Assembly (NCBI GenBank): GCA_023229845.1
Contig: JALNYK010000006.1
Coordinates: 1-64,000 of the forward strand
DNA from: Gallionella sp.
GTDB lineage: Bacteria; Pseudomonadota; Gammaproteobacteria; Burkholderiales; Gallionellaceae
DNA length: 64,000 nucleotides
Reading direction: 5' to 3'
The position numbers and the translations under genes were made by a program. The notes under the pieces were generated by a model, which saw only the letters and a program-made list of their open reading frames with translations, was not told the origin of the DNA and did no database searches. Within the stretch, counting starts at the first letter, position 1. Every line of letters begins with the position of its first letter. Below are positions 1 to 8,293 of the stretch, piece by piece.

Positions 1-159
1 CTGCCATAGCTTCAGCTTCGCCCAGACAACAAGCGACATCACCAATAAGATAACAAACAGCACATTGGACCCTCCCTGTACGCTAAGCAAGAGCACCGGG
101 TAGAGAAATAAGATAAGCAGGACGATGCGATTAATGACCGTCGGATTGTTATTTGACAT
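1..159 (-). CDS. Probable O-antigen ligase-like membrane protein, 5' end only
   Basis: Only the first 53 codons are in the window; the gene runs off the left edge. The visible protein begins MSNNNPTVINR and then has two hydrophobic stretches (about residues 12-28 and 33-47) separated by a short SVQGGSN loop, as at the N-terminus of a polytopic inner-membrane protein. A WaaL/O-antigen polymerase family member would fit, because all downstream genes on this strand belong to lipopolysaccharide or O-antigen synthesis. No catalytic region is visible, so the family is inferred from context. The start is the ATG at 157-159, 38 bases after the methyltransferase stop. Confidence 0.5.
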   Translation of the reverse strand, partial: MSNNNPTVINRIVLLILFLYPVLLLSVQGGSNVLFVILLVMSLVVWAKLKLWQ

Positions 160-197
160 TAAATAGAAAGTAGAACAAGAGAGCGTTTGATTAAACT

Positions 198-1052
198 CTA
201 ATTTCGTCTCAAATAGACGGCCATATCGTGCCCCTTATCCTGCAACATGGCAAAAGCATTCAACAGTTCGCCGGCGATCTTGGCGAGGCGGTACACCGGT
301 TTCGAGCAATCGCTCTTTTCGCAGAAGCGCACGCCGCGCGTGCGCACCGCGGCGACCGAGAAGTTGCTGCGCTGCGCCAGCGTGCCCAGCGACCCCGGAT
401 TGTAGAAACTGACGTGGCCGCCGTGACCGGCGATGCTCAGGTATTCCCAGCGCGCGCCCTCCGCGGCGAAGGTCCAGCTGGCCGCATTGCCGGTGCCGAC
501 CAGCAGGATGCCGCCCGGACGCAGGATGCGGCGGCATTCCTGCAACAGCGAGTGCGGGTCCTGCAGATGCTCGATGACTTCGAGCAATGTGACCGCATCG
601 AACTGGCCGTCGGCATAGCCGATGTCCTGCAACAGCCCTTGGCGCACGTTCAGTCCTGCCGCCTGTGCGGTCGCCACCGGTGCGGCCGCGGGCTCCACGC
701 CTTCGGCGCGGAAGCCCATCACGACCGCGTCGGCGAGGAATGCGCCGCTGGAGCAGCCGACGTCGAGCAGCCGGATCTCGCGGGGCGTCTTGCCCAGCAG
801 TCGCGTGATCTGGTCGAGGAACTTTTTGCTGCGGCGGAAACGGCTAGCGATGGAGCGCTCGCTGGGCAGCGTGCCTTGCGGCGCTTCGAACTCTTCCATC
901 GATTGCCAGTAGCGGTCCTCGGTGCACTGGCTCAGCAACTGCCCGCATTTCGTGCAGCGCAGCAATGCGCCTTCCGGCAGCACATGGTCGGTCGTTTCCA
1001 GCGGGGCATCGCAGCCCACCGGGCAGGTCTTCATGAATCGTTGTTCGCTCAT
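198..1052 (-). CDS. Class I SAM-dependent methyltransferase of the LPS cluster
   Basis: A 284-residue protein. The N-terminus carries a zinc-ribbon-like set of cysteines (CPVGC near residue 10 and CTKCG near 33), followed by a Methyltransf_11/23-type domain with the SAM-binding motif LLDVGCSSGAFL (about residues 95-106), the acidic motif near GVEPA, and motif IV-like DAVTLLEVIEHL. This layout is common in methyltransferases that modify O-antigen sugars or lipid-linked glycans; the substrate cannot be read from sequence. The start codon overlaps the stop of the upstream glycosyltransferase by ATGA (1049-1052), so the two are probably translationally coupled. Confidence 0.85.
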   Translation of the reverse strand: MSEQRFMKTCPVGCDAPLETTDHVLPEGALLRCTKCGQLLSQCTEDRYWQSMEEFEAPQGTLPSERSIASRFRRSKKFLDQITRLLGKTPREIRLLDVGCSSGAFLADAVVMGFRAEGVEPAAAPVATAQAAGLNVRQGLLQDIGYADGQFDAVTLLEVIEHLQDPHSLLQECRRILRPGGILLVGTGNAASWTFAAEGARWEYLSIAGHGGHVSFYNPGSLGTLAQRSNFSVAAVRTRGVRFCEKSDCSKPVYRLAKIAGELLNAFAMLQDKGHDMAVYLRRN

Positions 1053-2101
1053 TGCTTCTTCTCACCATTCAAATTTCTATAAATTGTCTCATACTCGACC
1101 GCGACGGCGCGCCAGTCGCGGTCGAATCGCGGCGGTGCGTCCGCGCGCCGCAGTTGCGCTTCGACCGCGGCGGCCCAGTCGGAGACCGGGGCCGACAGCG
1201 GCAGCACCGCGCCCGATTCCGCGCCGACCGAAGCTGCCGCGCCGCATACGTCCGACACGACTACCGGCACCCGCGCCGCCATCGCCTCGGCGATCACCAT
1301 GCCGTAAGGCTCGGCGCGCGCCGGGTGCAGCAGCACGTCGAAGTCCTTCAGATACTCGTTGTCGCTGCGCCAGCCGAGCAGGCGATAGCCGCCCAGATCG
1401 CCGGCAAACAGATGTTGCACCTCTTCCGGCGCGGGACCGATTACCCACAGTTCGAGATTCGGGCGGGTGCGGCGCAGTTCGGCGACGATGGCTGCGATCA
1501 GCGGCAGCCCCTTGCGCTGCCATTCCTTGCCGACGAAACCGATCACGCCGCCCTGCGGATCGACCGCGCGGAATTCGCGCAGTGGGCCGGATGCGACGCC
1601 CGGCTCGACCGGCGCGGTCAGCTTGTGCGCGTACTCCGGATAGTAGTGCGCGAGCATCTTCGCGATGATTGCGGAGTTGGGCACGATGGCGCGCGCGACC
1701 CGCAGCTCGCGCCGCTCCAGCCACAACTGCATCGCGATGCGCAGCGACAGCTTCTTCCACCAGGGCTTGTCCCGCACCGTCGCGAACGGAGGGCCGTGGA
1801 AGGTGGTGACATCGTGCATGCCCAGCCGTTCGTTGCTGTGGATCAGGAAATCGGGGCGGGGATTCTCGTGCAGCCAGCGCGCGACGCGGAAGCCGAAGCG
1901 CAGCAGCGCCAGCCAGCGCGGACGCGCGGCGATCTCGCCGAGTTCGTGCGCGACAATGCCCGGTGGCGGCTCGGCGTGGCAGCGTTCGCAGACCACCTCG
2001 ACATGGTGGCCGAGTGCGGCGAGTTCGCGCGTCACCTCCCACGCATAGCGCTCCATGCCGCCGACCGGGCCGTAGCGGCGGGCGACATGCAGGATATTCA
2101 T
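1049..2101 (-). CDS. Glycosyltransferase family 4 (GT-B fold), LPS cluster
   Basis: The protein begins MNILHVARRYGPVGGMERYAWEV, the glycine-rich N-terminus of GT4 enzymes, and is about 350 residues. The nucleotide-sugar half contains GFVGKEWQRKGLPLI and the E-x7-E signature EPYGMVIAEAM followed by PVVVSDVCGAA, typical of retaining GT-B enzymes such as WaaG. The reading frame stays open upstream to 2497, but that extension runs through the palindromic repeat at 2111-2158 and into the next gene antisense, so I place the start at 2099-2101; an in-frame ATG three codons earlier (2108-2110) is an alternative. It probably adds a sugar to LPS core or O-antigen in the cytoplasm; donor and acceptor are unknown. 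Confidence 0.88.
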   Translation of the reverse strand: MNILHVARRYGPVGGMERYAWEVTRELAALGHHVEVVCERCHAEPPPGIVAHELGEIAARPRWLALLRFGFRVARWLHENPRPDFLIHSNERLGMHDVTTFHGPPFATVRDKPWWKKLSLRIAMQLWLERRELRVARAIVPNSAIIAKMLAHYYPEYAHKLTAPVEPGVASGPLREFRAVDPQGGVIGFVGKEWQRKGLPLIAAIVAELRRTRPNLELWVIGPAPEEVQHLFAGDLGGYRLLGWRSDNEYLKDFDVLLHPARAEPYGMVIAEAMAARVPVVVSDVCGAAASVGAESGAVLPLSAPVSDWAAAVEAQLRRADAPPRFDRDWRAVAVEYETIYRNLNGEKKQ

Positions 2102-2110
2102 CGGTGCCAT

Positions 2111-2158
2111 TGTAGGTCGGGCTTCAGCCCGACATGTCGGGCTGAAGCCCGACCTACA
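2111..2158. repeat. Perfect 48-bp palindromic REP-type repeat
   Basis: The segment reads identically on both strands across all 48 bases. Each half contains the unit GTAGGTCGGGCTTCAGCCCG, itself hairpin-forming. It lies between the stop of one glycosyltransferase and the start of the next, in a 74-base gap. The same unit recurs inside recG at 16124-16193, with related units at 13081, 14344, 24127 and 50191. Confidence 0.95.
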
Positions 2159-2175
2159 ATGGGAAAGTTCCTGAT

Positions 2176-3003
2176 TCATTGATATTGATCCAAACCGAGC
2201 TTCGCGCGCACATGGCTGGAAGCCAGCAGCATATCCAGTCGCTGTTGGTTCTCGACCAACTGGCTGCGGTCGTTCTCGCGGTGCCACAGGTGGAACACCG
2301 GCACCGCGAAGCGCCCGCTCTTGTGCTGCACGCCGGCGCGCAACAAGCGTATCACCAGATCCGAATCCTCCAGCCCCCAGCCGGTGTAGGACTCGTCCAG
2401 CCCGTTCACCCGCAGCAGGTCGGCGCGCCAGGCCGCGAGGTTGCAGGTTTTCGCGCCCTGCCAGCGTTGCGGCGTGCGTTTGCGCAGCCAGTCCCAATCG
2501 GGCAAGCGCAGCAGCGGCAGCCAGCGGTTGAGGTCGCCGCGCAGCACCGCGCGCAGCAGCCGCGCCTTGCTCCAGCGGTAGATCGGCGTTTTGTTTTGTA
2601 CGACCTGTCGCGTGAAGGACTCGCTCAGCAGCACGCGGTTGCCGGACAGGAACCAGCCGGGTTCGGCCAGCGCGCGCTGCGCGGTGACGAAACCGGTCGG
2701 CGGCACGCAGTCGCCGTCGGTGAACACGATGTAGTCCGCGTCGGTCTGCGCGAGCGCGCGGTTGCGCGCGGCCGCAGCGCGGAAGCCGATGTCTTCCTGC
2801 CAGACATGCGCGATCTTGAATGGCGCGCGTGCCTGGTATGCGCGCACCAGTTCGGCGGTGTCGGCGGTCGAGCCGTCGTCGGCGACCAGCAGCTCGAAGT
2901 CGCGGTCGCTCTGCGCGAGAAAGCCGTCCAGCACCAGCGCCAGCGCGTCGGGCCGGTTGTAGGTGGTGACGATGACGGCGATGCGGAAATTACTTGGCTT
3001 CAT
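2176..3003 (-). CDS. Glycosyltransferase family 2 with galactosyltransferase-type C-terminal domain
   Basis: A 275-residue GT-A protein. The N-terminus AVIVTTYNRPDALALVL and the VADDGSTADT segment are the GT2 nucleotide-binding signature, FTDGDC is the DxD-like metal site (about residue 97), and WGLEDSDLVIRLLRAG is the conserved C-terminal motif of Glyco_transf_7C proteins. It is probably a soluble or membrane-associated enzyme of LPS or O-antigen assembly. Its start overlaps the end of the upstream glycosyltransferase by 14 bases, so it belongs to the same transcription unit. The sugar is not predictable. Confidence 0.88.
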   Translation of the reverse strand: MKPSNFRIAVIVTTYNRPDALALVLDGFLAQSDRDFELLVADDGSTADTAELVRAYQARAPFKIAHVWQEDIGFRAAAARNRALAQTDADYIVFTDGDCVPPTGFVTAQRALAEPGWFLSGNRVLLSESFTRQVVQNKTPIYRWSKARLLRAVLRGDLNRWLPLLRLPDWDWLRKRTPQRWQGAKTCNLAAWRADLLRVNGLDESYTGWGLEDSDLVIRLLRAGVQHKSGRFAVPVFHLWHRENDRSQLVENQQRLDMLLASSHVRAKLGLDQYQ

Positions 3004-3799
3004 CTTCCGACGGAGGCTGTGTCCAGTTGGTCTTCGCGGTCGCGGCCTTGGCGTAGCGGTAGAAGGTCCCCTCGAAGTTGCCTAGCGCCAGCACGAAGCC
3101 GGCCCAGCCGTCGAGGAATCCGCGCTTCAGCACATAGATGCGGAAGAACGCCCACAGGCCGTGGACCAGCGCCGTGCCCATGCCGAAGCGCTTGTTCTTG
3201 CGTCCTAGCTTGCGTGCTCCCAGCGTCGAATAGCGCTGCATCTTGTGTACCAGTTGCTCCAGATTCTGGAACGGCACCTGCACGATGGACGCCTTGAAGT
3301 AGCCGATCTTGCCTTCGACGCGATAGGACTCGTGTACCTCGTCCTGGTCGTTGAACTTCATCGCGGTCTTGCGGAACAGTTGTGGCTGGCGGTAGTCCGG
3401 ATACCAGCCGCTATGTTTGATCCAGCGGCCCATGAACCAGTTGCGGCGCGGCACGTAATAGGCGTCGGCATCGGGCTGTGCCAGCACGCGTTCGATTTCG
3501 GCACGCGCGGCCTTGGTGCAGCGTTCGTCCGCATCGAGGCTGAACACCCAGTCGTGGCTGCACGATGCGATCGCATCGTTGCGCAGCTTGCCGAAGGTGG
3601 TGAACGGGATCTGCTTCACCGTCGCGCCGAGACCCTCGGCGATCTTCGCGGTGTCGTCGCTGCTGTTCGAGTCCAGCACCAGCACCTCGTCGGCCCAGGT
3701 CACGCTGGCGACCGCGTCGGCGATCTTGTCGGCTTCGTTGTAGGTGATGATGTAGACGCTGAGCCTAGCCGCAGCGTCTGGAGAATGAGCGTTAGTCAC
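2990..3799 (-). CDS. Glycosyltransferase family 2, WaaE/KdtX-like
   Basis: A 269-residue protein with LSVYIITYNEADKIADAV, DEVLVLDSNSSDDT and SLDADER (DxD site) in the first 100 residues, then RNWFMGRWIKHSGWYPDYRQP and the DEVHESY segment. These are hallmarks of the WaaE/KdtX group, which adds a glucose to the inner LPS core in several proteobacteria. A hydrophobic tail near residues 215-245 suggests membrane association. It overlaps the upstream gene by ATGA at 3796-3799. WaaE-like assignment is from motif pattern; precise linkage is not established. Confidence 0.85.
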   Translation of the reverse strand: MTNAHSPDAAARLSVYIITYNEADKIADAVASVTWADEVLVLDSNSSDDTAKIAEGLGATVKQIPFTTFGKLRNDAIASCSHDWVFSLDADERCTKAARAEIERVLAQPDADAYYVPRRNWFMGRWIKHSGWYPDYRQPQLFRKTAMKFNDQDEVHESYRVEGKIGYFKASIVQVPFQNLEQLVHKMQRYSTLGARKLGRKNKRFGMGTALVHGLWAFFRIYVLKRGFLDGWAGFVLALGNFEGTFYRYAKAATAKTNWTQPPSEDEAK

Positions 3800-5658
3800 G
3801 TTTCGCTTCTCGTTTGGGATTGAAATGAAGCGGCAGATCTATCTGGCTGGTATTCAGGCACCCATTCCGTCAGTGTGGAGCGCACCTGTTTATCGGCCAT
3901 CGATGTCGTTCCGACCCATTCCAGCAGCCCTGCCAGCCAGGCCGCATCGGCTGGCCGCGCCTGTGCGATGCGCAGTTTTGGATGGGGGGTGGGCAGCGTG
4001 TTTTCGTCGTTGGCCAGCAACTCTTCGTACAGTTTTTCGCCGGGGCGTAGGCCGGAGAATTCGATCTTTATTTCGTCTGCGGTATAGCCGGACAGGCGGA
4101 TCAGATCCTTGGCCAGATCGACGATCTTCACCGGCTCGCCCATGTCCAGCACGAAGATCTCACCGCCCTGTCCCATCAGTCCGGCCTGCAGCACCAGCTG
4201 TGCCGCCTCGGGAATGGACATGAAGTAGCGTGTGATCTCCGGATGTGTCACGGTGATCGGGCCGCCCTGCGCAATCTGTGCGCGGAACTTGGGGATCACG
4301 CTGCCTGAGGAGCCTAGCACGTTGCCGAAACGCACGGAGACGAAGCGCGTTGTTCCGGACGGCTGCAATGCCTGGCAGGCCATCTCGGCGAGCCGCTTGG
4401 AGGCGCCCATCACGTTGGTCGGATTCACTGCCTTGTCGGTGGAGATCATCACGAACTTGCCGACGCCATGTTGCTGCGCCGCTTGCGCGACGGTGTGCGT
4501 GCCCAGCACGTTGTTGCGTATCGCCTGCCAGGTATTGTGCTGTTCCATCAGCGGCACATGCTTGTAGGCGGCGGCATGGAACAGCACCGCTGGCTTGTGC
4601 AAGCGCATCGCCTCGTCCACCCGTGCCGCGTCGCGCACATCGCCGACCAGACAGACGAAATTTAGCGCCGGGAATGCCTGCCTGAATTCCTGTTCCAGCG
4701 TGTAGAGCGCAAATTCGCTCTGTTCGAACAGAACCAGTTCGGCAGGCGAGAAGCGCGCGATCTGGCGGCACAACTCCGAGCCGATCGAGCCGCCGGCGCC
4801 GGTGACCATCACCACCTTGTCGCTCAACAGGGCATGCAGTCCCGCATCGTCCAGCACCACCGGATCGCGCCCGAGCAGATCGTCGAGTTCGATAGGGCGC
4901 AGTTGCGACACTGACACCTTGCCGCTCATCAGGTCGTCGAACGAAGGAACCGTCAGCGCCTTTACCTCGGCCAGGTTGCACAGCTGGATCGCACGTTTGC
5001 GCTGCTGGTGCGAACTGGAGGGCATCGCGATGATGGCCTGCGTCACGTCCAGCCGTTCGGCCCAGACCGGCAGGCTGTCCAATCCGCCCAGGATGCGGAT
5101 GCCGTTCAGCGTGCGGCCGTGGCGTGCGCTGTCGTCGTCCAGGAAGCCGACCAGTCGCCAGTCGCTGCTCTTGGCGAGTTCTCTGGCCAGGCTGGCCGCC
5201 GCGTCTCCGGCGCCGAGCACCAGCACCGGTTCGCCGTTCAGCTTGATGTCGCCATACAGGTTCTGCTCCTTCCACATCCGGTATACGAAGCGGCTGCCGC
5301 CCATCATCAGGATCAGCAATATCGGGTTGATGACCAGCACCGAACGCGGAATGACCGATCCCTGTCGCAGCATCCAGAACAGCAAGGGAATCGCGGCAGC
5401 CGAAAGCGCGACCGCCAGCACGATACGGCGCAGATCCCCGGTGCTGGCATAGCGCCAGATGCCACGGTAGAGGCCGAAGCGCCAGAAAATCAGCAGTTCC
5501 AGCGGAACGACCCAGGCTAGCGTATGGCGCAGCTCGGCGATGAAGCTTTCCGGCAGGTCGAAATTGAAGCGCAGCAGATAGGCCAGACTCCATGCCAGCA
5601 GGGCTGCAGCGGCATCGTGCAGCACGGCTAGCAACGTGCGGATATGCGGTTTAAGCAT
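3796..5658 (-). CDS. WbpM/CapD-type nucleotide-sugar epimerase/dehydratase
   Basis: A 620-residue membrane-anchored protein. About four transmembrane helices occupy the first 120 residues; then comes a first Rossmann-like region (VLVLGAGDAAASLARELA, about 150) and a second extended-SDR domain beginning VMVTGAGGSIGSELCRQIA (about 285). The catalytic region shows ISTDKAVNPTNVMGASKR, in which Met stands where most SDRs have Tyr; that Ser-Met-Lys arrangement is known for WbpM-type UDP-GlcNAc C6-dehydratases. FRPGEKLYEELL-like motif is present near the end as LRPGEKLYEELL. It would make 4-keto-6-deoxy sugar nucleotides for O-antigen. It is the first gene of the leftward run of overlapping genes; no promoter is obvious in 5659-5787. 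Confidence 0.92.
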   Translation of the reverse strand: MLKPHIRTLLAVLHDAAAALLAWSLAYLLRFNFDLPESFIAELRHTLAWVVPLELLIFWRFGLYRGIWRYASTGDLRRIVLAVALSAAAIPLLFWMLRQGSVIPRSVLVINPILLILMMGGSRFVYRMWKEQNLYGDIKLNGEPVLVLGAGDAAASLARELAKSSDWRLVGFLDDDSARHGRTLNGIRILGGLDSLPVWAERLDVTQAIIAMPSSSHQQRKRAIQLCNLAEVKALTVPSFDDLMSGKVSVSQLRPIELDDLLGRDPVVLDDAGLHALLSDKVVMVTGAGGSIGSELCRQIARFSPAELVLFEQSEFALYTLEQEFRQAFPALNFVCLVGDVRDAARVDEAMRLHKPAVLFHAAAYKHVPLMEQHNTWQAIRNNVLGTHTVAQAAQQHGVGKFVMISTDKAVNPTNVMGASKRLAEMACQALQPSGTTRFVSVRFGNVLGSSGSVIPKFRAQIAQGGPITVTHPEITRYFMSIPEAAQLVLQAGLMGQGGEIFVLDMGEPVKIVDLAKDLIRLSGYTADEIKIEFSGLRPGEKLYEELLANDENTLPTPHPKLRIAQARPADAAWLAGLLEWVGTTSMADKQVRSTLTEWVPEYQPDRSAASFQSQTRSET

Positions 5659-5787
5659 GGGTTGCTCTCGGTCTGGATTGGCACACCTGCGACAGTCCGG
5701 CCAGCAGCGTCGTCATCAGAGCGACCGGCGGGGCGTAATGCGTCATGCGATTTTTACCGTGGATTCGAAGGTGCGGATTTTAGCAGT

Positions 5788-6849
5788 TTATCGGGGCGGT
5801 TCGCCCGCGCCCGTCAACGTCATGCTTTGCCGGTATACCAGTTGCGGTGCGATCAATAATTGACATGGCGGAGTCGCGCCTGCTGTCGTGATTTTCGGGC
5901 AGTCGCGCCTGAAGCAGGGCGAACAATCGATGCCGCTGGTCAGGTGGATGCACAACTTGCCCAGTATCCCGCTGTAGGCCGGGTCGGTCGGGCCGTGCAG
6001 CATGATGCCCGGCAGGTCGAGCGCGGCGGCCAGATGGCCGATGCCGCTCTCGACGCTGACGAAGGCGCGGGCGCGCAGCAGCACGCCCATCAGCTCGGTC
6101 AGTTTCAGTCTGGGCAGGACGTAGGCGGACGCGCTGGAGGCGGCCTGCAGACGTTCGGCACGTTCGCGTTCCTGCTCGTTGCCCCATGGCAGCAGGCAGC
6201 GCCAGCCTTGGGCCGTCAGCAGCGCAATCAATTCCTGCCAGGAGGACTCGGGCCAGTATTTGCTGTTCCAAGTGGTGCCGTGCAGCAACACCAGATAGGG
6301 CTGTGTGATCGGTTCGGCGAGCGCATCGGGCAGTGCGGTCTGCTGCAACCGTCGATGGAATTCCTCCAGCCCATAGTCGGCAGGTCGTGTCGCGTCAGAG
6401 TTGAACAGCTGAGCGACCAGTTGGCGGTTCTTGTCGATCACGTGCAGACCCTTGGGGATGTCGGCGGTGCGTTGGTAAAACTTTGCCGCCAGCGCCTCGC
6501 GCGCACTGTCGGCGGATAATCCCCAGATCGGTTTGCCGGCCAGCCGTGCCAACAGCGCGCTCTTCAACAGGCCCTGTGCATCGAGCACGAGGTCGTAGTT
6601 CTCGGCGCGCAGTTGTTTGCGCAGCCCGCCCAGCAAGGTCGGGATCTTCCACCAGGTCTTCTTGTGCGCCCGTAGCGGCACGGGAATCACCCTGTCCACG
6701 CCTTGATGCCAGCCCGCGACTTCGGCAAAGGCAGGCTCGACCAGCCAGTGGATCTCGGCTTCCGGATGGCGGCGGCGCAAATCGCTGATCCCCGGGAACA
6801 GGTGCAGGATGTCGCCCAGCGAGGACAGTCTGACGACGAGGATTTTCAT
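5788..6849 (-). CDS. waaC: Lipopolysaccharide heptosyltransferase I
   Basis: The protein starts MKILVVRLSSLGDILHLFPG, the diagnostic GT9 N-terminus, and is 353 residues. It contains DLVLDAQGLLKSA, VLLHGTTWNSKYWP and the C-terminal SVESGIGHLAAALDLPGIMLHGPTDP, the ADP-heptose-binding part. It transfers the first L,D-heptose to Kdo on lipid A in the cytoplasm. The frame is open far upstream (to 8016) only because it runs antisense to waaA; the ATG at 6847-6849 fits the family. It is divergent from waaA with 138 bases between starts, a natural shared promoter region for inner-core synthesis. Confidence 0.93.
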   Translation of the reverse strand: MKILVVRLSSLGDILHLFPGISDLRRRHPEAEIHWLVEPAFAEVAGWHQGVDRVIPVPLRAHKKTWWKIPTLLGGLRKQLRAENYDLVLDAQGLLKSALLARLAGKPIWGLSADSAREALAAKFYQRTADIPKGLHVIDKNRQLVAQLFNSDATRPADYGLEEFHRRLQQTALPDALAEPITQPYLVLLHGTTWNSKYWPESSWQELIALLTAQGWRCLLPWGNEQERERAERLQAASSASAYVLPRLKLTELMGVLLRARAFVSVESGIGHLAAALDLPGIMLHGPTDPAYSGILGKLCIHLTSGIDCSPCFRRDCPKITTAGATPPCQLLIAPQLVYRQSMTLTGAGEPPR

Positions 6850-6987
6850 GCGCGGATTTGGGCGGGAGCGGAATCTGGAATGGCCGCATTCTAGTTGTCC
6901 TATGGGGCGGCAACAAATGTTTTTCTTGAGCGGCATGCCCAACGCCACTACCATGCGCGGCATGATTCCGGCCGCAGACAACATTCG

Positions 6988-8280
6988 ATGAGAATTCTTT
7001 ACACGCTTGTACTGTGGCTGTTGCTGCCCTATGTCCTGTTGCGTCTTCTTTGGCGCGCGCGCAAGCAGCCGGAATACCTGTCCCATATCGCCGAGCGTTT
7101 CGGCGTCTATCCCGGGCATGACGGCAGGCCGGTGATCTGGCTGCATGCGGTCTCGGTCGGCGAGACCCGTGCGACCCAGAACCTGGTCGCACGGCTGCGC
7201 GCCACTTATCCCGGTCACCGGATATTGCTCACCCATGCCACGCCGACCGGCCGCGCCGCCGGCGAGCAGTTGTATGGCGATCATGTGCTGCGCGTCTATC
7301 TGCCTTACGACTATCCGTTTGCGGTGGGCCGTTTCCTGCGTCACTTTCGTCCGCAACTCGGCATCCTGATGGAGACCGAGATCTGGCCCAACCTGATTCG
7401 CGTCGCCCATCAACGCGGTACGCCGCTGCTGTTGCTGAATGCGCGCATGTCGGAGAAATCGGAGCGCGGCTATGCGCGATTTGCCGGGCTGACGCGCGAT
7501 GCACTGGCGCGATTGTCCGCCGTTGCCGCGCAGACTGAAGACGACGCGGCACGGCTGACGAAATTGGGCGCAAGGAATATGTCGGTGATGGGTAACCTCA
7601 AGTTCGATATCGAGGCGCCGCCGGCGATGCTGACATTGGGCCGATGGTTGCGGATGCAGTTCGGCGCGGAGCGCAAAGTATTCCTCGCTGCCAGCACTCG
7701 CGAGGGTGAGGAAGCGCTGCTGCTCGATGCGTTGCCGACAGCGGATTGGTTGCTGGTGATCGTGCCTCGCCATCCGCAGCGTTTCGCCGAAGTCGTCGCG
7801 ATGCTCGAACAACGCGGCATCGCGTACCAGCGGCGATCGGAGGATCGCGCGGTCGAGCCGTCGGTGCGGGTGGTGCTGGGCGACAGCATGGGGGAGATGT
7901 TCGCCTATTACGCCGCCGCGGACCTGGCCTTCGTCGGTGGCAGTTTGCTGCCCTATGGCGGGCAGAATTTGATCGAGGCTTGTGCGGTTGGCACCCCGGT
8001 GCTGGTCGGCCCGCATACCTATAATTTTGCCGAGGCGACCCGTCTCGCGGTGGCCGCGGGGGCGGCACGCCAGCTTCAGGATATCGACCGTCTGGTTGCG
8101 GAAGCGCAGCGTTTGCTGATGGATGAGGATGCGTTGTCGGCGATGCGTCAGGGTTGCGCCGGATTCGTCGCGGCCAATCGCGGCGCGACCGATGCCGCGT
8201 TGCAGTTGATAGATTTATTCCTGTCGGATAAGCCGGAAATTTCCCTGTCTTCCTCGGCGGGAACCGGAATGCCCCGCTGA
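6988..8280 (+). CDS. waaA: 3-deoxy-D-manno-octulosonic acid (Kdo) transferase
   Basis: A 430-residue protein beginning MRILYTLVLWLLLPYVLLRL, an N-terminal membrane anchor. It has HAVSVGETRATQNLVARL, ILLTHATPTGR and METEIWPNLI in the acceptor half, and FVGGSLLPYGGQNLIEACAVGTP with PHTYNF in the CMP-Kdo-binding half, all standard for KdtA/WaaA. It attaches Kdo to the lipid A precursor at the inner membrane. Upstream in-frame codons from 6895 belong to the intergenic region; the ATG at 6988 gives the family N-terminus. It converges with ppx, leaving only 13 bases. Confidence 0.95.
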   Translation: MRILYTLVLWLLLPYVLLRLLWRARKQPEYLSHIAERFGVYPGHDGRPVIWLHAVSVGETRATQNLVARLRATYPGHRILLTHATPTGRAAGEQLYGDHVLRVYLPYDYPFAVGRFLRHFRPQLGILMETEIWPNLIRVAHQRGTPLLLLNARMSEKSERGYARFAGLTRDALARLSAVAAQTEDDAARLTKLGARNMSVMGNLKFDIEAPPAMLTLGRWLRMQFGAERKVFLAASTREGEEALLLDALPTADWLLVIVPRHPQRFAEVVAMLEQRGIAYQRRSEDRAVEPSVRVVLGDSMGEMFAYYAAADLAFVGGSLLPYGGQNLIEACAVGTPVLVGPHTYNFAEATRLAVAAGAARQLQDIDRLVAEAQRLLMDEDALSAMRQGCAGFVAANRGATDAALQLIDLFLSDKPEISLSSSAGTGMPR

Positions 8281-8293
8281 TTCTTCGATTCCC